From UBA946 sp031550725 (GTDB lineage: Bacteria > Bacillota > Clostridia > Oscillospirales > Ruminococcaceae): a stretch of DNA of 64,000 nucleotides. The stretch lies in contig JAVBOH010000009.1 of the NCBI GenBank assembly GCA_031550725.1, forward strand, positions 213,584-277,583, read 5' to 3'. The notes beneath the pieces were generated by a model, which was not told the origin of the DNA, ran no database searches, and saw nothing but the letters and a program-made list of their open reading frames with translations. The translations under genes were made by a program, and so were the position numbers. Shown one piece after another: positions 59,955 through 64,000 of this stretch. The stretch's first letter is position 1. Each line of letters begins with the position of its first letter.

Positions 59955-60023
59955 GCGAACACAGTTCGTACCTACAAAAATCTGCATTTTTTAGCAGATG
60001 GATGTATGGGGGATTGTGTTCGC
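59955..60023. repeat. Palindromic intergenic repeat (REP-like), copy 5
   Basis: GCGAACACAGTTCGTACCTACA (left) is the imperfect inverse of TGTATGG...GATTGTGTTCGC (right), with an inner AATCTGC/GCAGAT hairpin. Shares the CGAACTGTGTTC core with the copy at 27.9 kb. It separates two convergent genes and is followed by a T run on the plus strand, so it may serve as terminator. Confidence 0.8.
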
Positions 60024-60044
60024 CATTTTTTTATATTTTTCAAA

Positions 60045-60911
60045 TTATCCTAAATTTGTTTTTCTAAACTCCATAGGTGACATATTATAAAGCTTGCGAA
60101 ACAGCCTTGCATAATAATTACTGCTTTGAAAACCGCTTCTTTCTGATATTTCGGTAATGCTCATATCTGTTGTCAAAAGCAAATTTTTAGCATAATCAAC
60201 ACGCAGCTTCATAATATAATCATTAGGTGATGTCTTATACATATCACTGAAAATTCGTGAAAAATGACGTTCTGAAAGGTTAGTCATTTTCGCAAGGTCA
60301 GCAACTTTAATCTGCTCCGTAAAATGATTTTGCATATATGCAACTGTATCAGCAAGATAAAAAATGTTTGATTTCATCGTTTCAGATGCCTCGCCATAAG
60401 CTCTTGCAAGCATTACAACAATATGCAGAAATTTTGCATGGAGCAAGGTTTTTCTGCCGATTGATGAGCCTTGATATTCAAACAGCATATCAGAAATAAG
60501 ATTGCATATGTATTGAAAATCACCAATACTAAGCCTTAATCTGCTGCTGAACTTCTGCTCTTTCGAAAAATGCGGCTCAATTACAAAAAGAGCATTAAAT
60601 CCGACAGACCTTTTTATATCCAAATCATCAGGAAAAAACATATCAGGGTCAAACATAATATTACATATTTTAAAGTCAACAGGATCAGCATAGCCATGTG
60701 CAGTGTTGTCATTGATAACAAACACATCACCATGCGAAATCGGATAATTCACGCCATTTACAATATGCGTTGCACTGCCGCTTAAAACTATAACAAGCTC
60801 AGAAAAATTATCATGGGTATGCAAAAAAAGCTTTCGCTCATGCTCACCATACTGAATGAAAAATGGAAAGCTGTTATCATTTGTAAACCAGTCAAGACGC
60901 ACATTTTCCAT
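60045..60911 (-). CDS. AraC-family transcriptional regulator
   Basis: 288 residues. The N-terminal cupin-like sensing domain (about 20-150) has LFLHTHDNFSELVIVLSG and YPISHGDVFVINDNTAHGY, as in sugar-responsive RhaS/XylS-like regulators. The C-terminal two helix-turn-helix motifs (about 190-285) show VADLAKMTNLSERHFSRIF and TDMSITEISERSGFQSSNYYARLFRKLYNMSPMEFRK. Ligand unknown. It begins 14 bp after the LysR gene stop on the same strand, an unusual pairing of two regulators. Confidence 0.92.
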   Translation of the reverse strand: MENVRLDWFTNDNSFPFFIQYGEHERKLFLHTHDNFSELVIVLSGSATHIVNGVNYPISHGDVFVINDNTAHGYADPVDFKICNIMFDPDMFFPDDLDIKRSVGFNALFVIEPHFSKEQKFSSRLRLSIGDFQYICNLISDMLFEYQGSSIGRKTLLHAKFLHIVVMLARAYGEASETMKSNIFYLADTVAYMQNHFTEQIKVADLAKMTNLSERHFSRIFSDMYKTSPNDYIMKLRVDYAKNLLLTTDMSITEISERSGFQSSNYYARLFRKLYNMSPMEFRKTNLG

Positions 60912-60925
60912 ATATTCACAACTCC

Positions 60926-61813
60926 TTATTTCTCATAAATAAGTTTAAATTTCTCCATTGCTGCAGTAAATTTCGTATTCTTCATAAAAACAAATCCAAC
61001 CTCACGTTTGTTTATCGGCACATTAAGCGGAATTTCTTCAAGCAGACAATTATCAAGGTCATGCTTGACAAACTGCTTAATAACACAAGCCGCACCCATA
61101 CCAATTTTCGCAAATTCAATCAGCATATCCATACCGCTAACCTCGAGAATATGCTCAGGCTCAATGTCATGCTCTTTGAAATATCGGTCTATATGCATAC
61201 GTGATACATTTTCTCCGTCCAAAAGCATTATATTGCCTTTTTCGAAAAATTCCTTCTGTCCGTTTGCCTCAAGATTGTCAATATACTGAGGTGTAGAAAC
61301 AAAAATATCCTCAATCTCACCAAGCGAATAAAAGCTTATATCCGCCATATTTTCAGGCTTGACAACCAGTGCTATGTCTATACGACCATCCGCTAGCAGC
61401 TTATAAATTTTCGATGACGACTGCACTTCAATATTCACCTTAACATGAGGGTTTTCCCCAATATAATCCTTGAGATATGGTATCAGCATATGACGGCATA
61501 AAACACCGCTCGCACCAAGCTTTATATGTCCTATACCAAGCTCATTAATACGGTGCAGCTTATCCTCGCCATCCTTAATAATATCGAATGCCTTTTTAAG
61601 CTGTTCATATAAAAGCTTGCCCTCCTCTGTCAGTGTAACACCTCTGTAATTTCGCACGAAAAGTACAGTGTCAAGACTCTCCTCCATTTTGGTTATAGCC
61701 TTGCTTATAGCAGGCTGGCTGATATAGTTCATTTCGGCTGCTCTTGATATGCTTTCACATTCAGCAACCGCACAAAACAAGCGGTATCTGTTTAAATTGC
61801 TTTCGGATATCAT
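60926..61813 (-). CDS. LysR-family transcriptional regulator
   Basis: 295 residues. Winged helix-turn-helix at the N-terminus (RLFCAVAECESISRAAEMNYISQPAISKAITKMEE) and a periplasmic-binding-like effector domain. It is divergent from leuC with 167 bp between, the usual arrangement for a LysR regulator controlling the neighbouring operon, so control of leuCDB by a pathway intermediate is inferred. The ribosome site AAGGAG fits the ATG at 61813. Confidence 0.92.
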   Translation of the reverse strand: MISESNLNRYRLFCAVAECESISRAAEMNYISQPAISKAITKMEESLDTVLFVRNYRGVTLTEEGKLLYEQLKKAFDIIKDGEDKLHRINELGIGHIKLGASGVLCRHMLIPYLKDYIGENPHVKVNIEVQSSSKIYKLLADGRIDIALVVKPENMADISFYSLGEIEDIFVSTPQYIDNLEANGQKEFFEKGNIMLLDGENVSRMHIDRYFKEHDIEPEHILEVSGMDMLIEFAKIGMGAACVIKQFVKHDLDNCLLEEIPLNVPINKREVGFVFMKNTKFTAAMEKFKLIYEK

Positions 61814-61899
61814 AAAAATTTCTCCTTACAATAGTATTATAATATAATTTATGATATTTGGTATAGTTTAAAATTATATCTGCTATTCATATTATGTAT

Positions 61900-61930
61900 T
61901 TGAATTATACCATACATTATGATATAATTC
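61900..61930 (+). promoter_or_regulatory. leuCDB promoter with palindrome
   Basis: TTGAAT (61900-61905), 17 bases, TATAAT (61923-61928). GAATTATA (61902-61909) and TATAATTC (61923-61930) are inverted around it, a possible LysR site. No T-box or leader peptide is visible in the ~45-base leader. Confidence 0.7.
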
Positions 61931-61980
61931 AAGTATAAAATAAATTTGTAACATTTTTTTAAGGAAGGATTGTTTTATAT

Positions 61981-63249
61981 ATGAGTATGAGTATGACAAT
62001 GACGCAAAAAATCCTCGCTGCTCACGCAGGACTTGCAAGTGTCGAGGCAGGACAGCTTATTAAATGTAAGCTTGATATGGTATTAGGAAATGACGTAACA
62101 ACTCCTGTTGCAATCAATGAATTTGAAAAAGCAGGGTTTAATAGTGTGTTTGATACTGAAAAGATTTCACTTGTTATGGACCATTTTACTCCTAACAAGG
62201 ATATCAAATCAGCAGCTCATACAAAGCAGTGCCGTGATTTTGCCAACAGCTTAAGTATCAAGAATTATTTTGATGTTGGAGATATGGGTATTGAACACGC
62301 ACTACTTCCAGAAAAAGGTCTTGTTGCATCAGGTGAATGTATCATCGGTGCTGACTCACATACTTGTACTTATGGTGCTTTGGGTGCATTCTCAACAGGT
62401 GTCGGCTCAACTGACATGGCTGCTGGAATGGCAACTGGTGAAGCATGGTTTAAAGTACCATCCGCAATAAAGTTTAACCTCATTGGCAAGCTAAACGAAT
62501 ATGTTATGGGTAAGGATGTTATCCTGCATATTATCGGTATGATTGGCGTTGACGGTGCTTTGTATAAGTCAATGGAATTTATGGGTGATGGACTTAAAAA
62601 CTTATCTATTGACGACCGTCTTTCAATGGCTAACATGGCAATCGAGGCTGGTGCAAAGAACGGCATTTTTGCTGTTGATGATATAACAAAAGCATATATG
62701 GCTGACAAGGTTACTCGTGAATATAAGATTTACGAGGCTGATGAAGATGCAGTTTATGACGCTGTTTATGATATTGATTTATCTACAATTAAGGCAACTG
62801 TTGCATTCCCTCACTTGCCTGAAAATACACGCACTATTGATGAAGTTGGCGATGTGAAAATTGATCAGGTTGTTATCGGCTCATGCACAAACGGACGTAT
62901 GGAAGATTTGGAGATGGCAGCAAAAATAATCAAGGGTAAAAAGGTACATAAGGATGTTAGATGTATCGTAATCCCTGCAACACAGAAAATCTATGTTGAA
63001 GCTATGAAAAAAGGCTTGCTTGAAATTTTCATTGAGGCTGGATGTGCAGTTTCAACTCCAACCTGTGGCCCATGCTTAGGTGGTCATATGGGAATTCTAG
63101 CTAAGGGTGAGCGTGCTGTTGCAACTACAAACAGAAACTTTGTTGGACGTATGGGACACCCTGAATCAGAGGTTTATTTAGCATCCCCTGCTGTTGCTGC
63201 GGCTTCCGCTGTAACAGGAAAAATCAGCGGCGTTAACGAAGTACTTTAA
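61981..63249 (+). CDS. leuC: 3-isopropylmalate dehydratase large subunit
   Basis: Isomerises 2- to 3-isopropylmalate in leucine synthesis, together with LeuD. The 422-residue length is the shorter LeuC type found in archaea and Clostridia. Aconitase-family features: DHFTPNKD, GADSHTCTYGALGAFSTGVGSTDMA, and the three cluster cysteines in VIGSCTNGRMEDL and TCGPCLGGHMG. AAGGAAGG precedes the ATG. LeuD follows after 21 bp. Confidence 0.96.
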   Translation: MSMSMTMTQKILAAHAGLASVEAGQLIKCKLDMVLGNDVTTPVAINEFEKAGFNSVFDTEKISLVMDHFTPNKDIKSAAHTKQCRDFANSLSIKNYFDVGDMGIEHALLPEKGLVASGECIIGADSHTCTYGALGAFSTGVGSTDMAAGMATGEAWFKVPSAIKFNLIGKLNEYVMGKDVILHIIGMIGVDGALYKSMEFMGDGLKNLSIDDRLSMANMAIEAGAKNGIFAVDDITKAYMADKVTREYKIYEADEDAVYDAVYDIDLSTIKATVAFPHLPENTRTIDEVGDVKIDQVVIGSCTNGRMEDLEMAAKIIKGKKVHKDVRCIVIPATQKIYVEAMKKGLLEIFIEAGCAVSTPTCGPCLGGHMGILAKGERAVATTNRNFVGRMGHPESEVYLASPAVAAASAVTGKISGVNEVL

Positions 63250-63270
63250 ATCGGAAAGGAATGTTTTACT

Positions 63271-63783
63271 ATGCAAATGAAAGCTTTCGGTACTGTTCAT
63301 AAATATGGTGATAACGTTGATACTGACGTTATTATTCCTGCTAGATACTTAAATTCTGCTGATCCAAAAGAGTTGGCAACGCACTGTATGGAGGATATTG
63401 ATGCTGATTTCGTAAAGAATGTTAAGGACGGAGATATTATCGTTGCTGACATGAATTTCGGATGTGGCTCATCTCGTGAGCATGCTCCAATTGCTATTAA
63501 AGCAAGCGGTATTTCATGCGTTATTGCATCTACCTTTGCACGTATTTTTTATAGAAATGCTATAAATATAGGTCTACCAATAATAGAGTGTGCTGAAGCT
63601 GCAAAAGAAATAAACGAAGGCGATGATATTGAAATAGATTTTACTGGAGGATTAATTTGCAACAAAACTCAGAGCAAAAAATACGATGTAAGCCCATTTC
63701 CTGAATTTATACAAAACATTATATCAGAAGGTGGACTTGTTGAAATGGTTCGTTCAGGCAAACTGGAGGGAAAAAAAGTATGA
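63271..63783 (+). CDS. leuD: 3-isopropylmalate dehydratase small subunit
   Basis: Swivel-domain partner of LeuC. 170 residues with YGDNVDTDVIIPARYLN, the substrate-contact loop FGCGSSREHAPIAIK and the ASTFARIFYRNAINIGLP segment. GGAAAGGAA lies before the ATG. Its stop codon overlaps the leuB start (ATGA at 63780-63783). Confidence 0.96.
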   Translation: MQMKAFGTVHKYGDNVDTDVIIPARYLNSADPKELATHCMEDIDADFVKNVKDGDIIVADMNFGCGSSREHAPIAIKASGISCVIASTFARIFYRNAINIGLPIIECAEAAKEINEGDDIEIDFTGGLICNKTQSKKYDVSPFPEFIQNIISEGGLVEMVRSGKLEGKKV

Positions 63784-64000
63784 TATATAACATTGCATTG
63801 ATAAAAGGCGACGGCATAGGACCTGAAATAATTGATAGCGCATGCAAAGTTCTATTTAAAATAGGTGAGAAATATTCACATAAGTTTATATTTAATGATT
63901 ATCTGGCAGGAGGCTGTGCTTTAGATGCAGTAGGCGAACCCCTTCCGCAGGCAACGATTGACGCCTGCAAGAACAGTGATAGTGTATTGTTGGGGGCAGT
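63780..64000 (+). CDS. leuB: 3-isopropylmalate dehydrogenase, N-terminal part
   Basis: Runs off the window after 73 complete codons. The N-terminus IALIKGDGIGPEIIDSACKVL is typical of beta-decarboxylating dehydrogenases, followed by GGCALDAVGEPLPQATIDACK and SVLLGAV. By operon position it is LeuB, the oxidative decarboxylation step of leucine synthesis. The ATG overlaps the leuD stop by ATGA, so it is translationally coupled, with GGAGG inside leuD upstream. Confidence 0.93.
   Translation, partial: MIYNIALIKGDGIGPEIIDSACKVLFKIGEKYSHKFIFNDYLAGGCALDAVGEPLPQATIDACKNSDSVLLGA

Overview
The window is a contiguous piece of chromosome from a low-GC, endospore-forming member of the Clostridia. Ruminococcaceae-like gut or rumen relatives fit best. 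The support is a complete Spo0A and SpoIIM, WhiA, an SPL-family radical SAM protein, a BclB-type collagen-like exosporium protein, ComF, RecD2, pyruvate phosphate dikinase, a tetrahydrofolate riboswitch of the Firmicutes type, two plant-fibre glycoside hydrolases, AT-rich intergenic DNA and strong AGGAGG ribosome sites. No rRNA, tRNA, CRISPR array, prophage or intact insertion sequence is visible.

Layout. 0-9 kb: the end of a DAHP synthase gene, spo0A with its own promoter and a 0A box, an SPL-like radical SAM gene, uvrC, then on the minus strand a TPR protein, tex and a BMP-family lipoprotein. 9-15 kb: mreB-like, comF and recD2 (stop and start overlapping), two small proteins and a DHH phosphoesterase. 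15-24 kb: pyrG, then leftward rpsO-pnp separated by a long RNA hairpin, DUF624-spoIIM, proC, folT under a THF riboswitch with a long switch-like leader, and pfkA. 24-35 kb: dnaE, whiA, a leftward GH43-GH5-sugar-binding-lipoprotein cluster and a rightward secreted vWA protein. 35-39 kb: a DUF2975/XRE/DUF4173 membrane-protein cassette. 39-47 kb: a tiny basic protein whose reading frame runs through a transcription terminator, a glycosyltransferase, ApgM-type phosphoglycerate mutase, nitroreductase, an ABC-2 exporter, and a peroxide operon (glutathione peroxidase, TSCPD protein, OhrR-type regulator) with an OhrR-like operator. 47-59 kb: YbaK, ppdK, small membrane proteins, a wrecked REP-associated transposase, and the classic glmU-prs-pth-mfd series. 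59-64 kb: the collagen-like protein, AraC and LysR regulators, and leuC-leuD-leuB running off the end.

Most genes are housekeeping (DNA repair: uvrC, recD2, mfd; replication: dnaE; nucleotides: pyrG, prs; glycolysis: pfkA, apgM, ppdK; leucine and aromatic amino acids). The accessory signal lies mainly between the genes. A dispersed palindromic repeat with GTAGGG...CGAAC-type ends recurs in at least five intergenic places and also inside the transposase relic. One 167-bp element consists of seven back-to-back hairpins closed by an 11-bp inverted repeat. The most interesting candidate system is the 75-codon gene at 39.0-39.3 kb. Its terminator lies before its stop codon, and its basic C-terminal motif and hydrophobic read-through tail resemble the architecture of the ribosome-rescue factors ArfA and BrfA.
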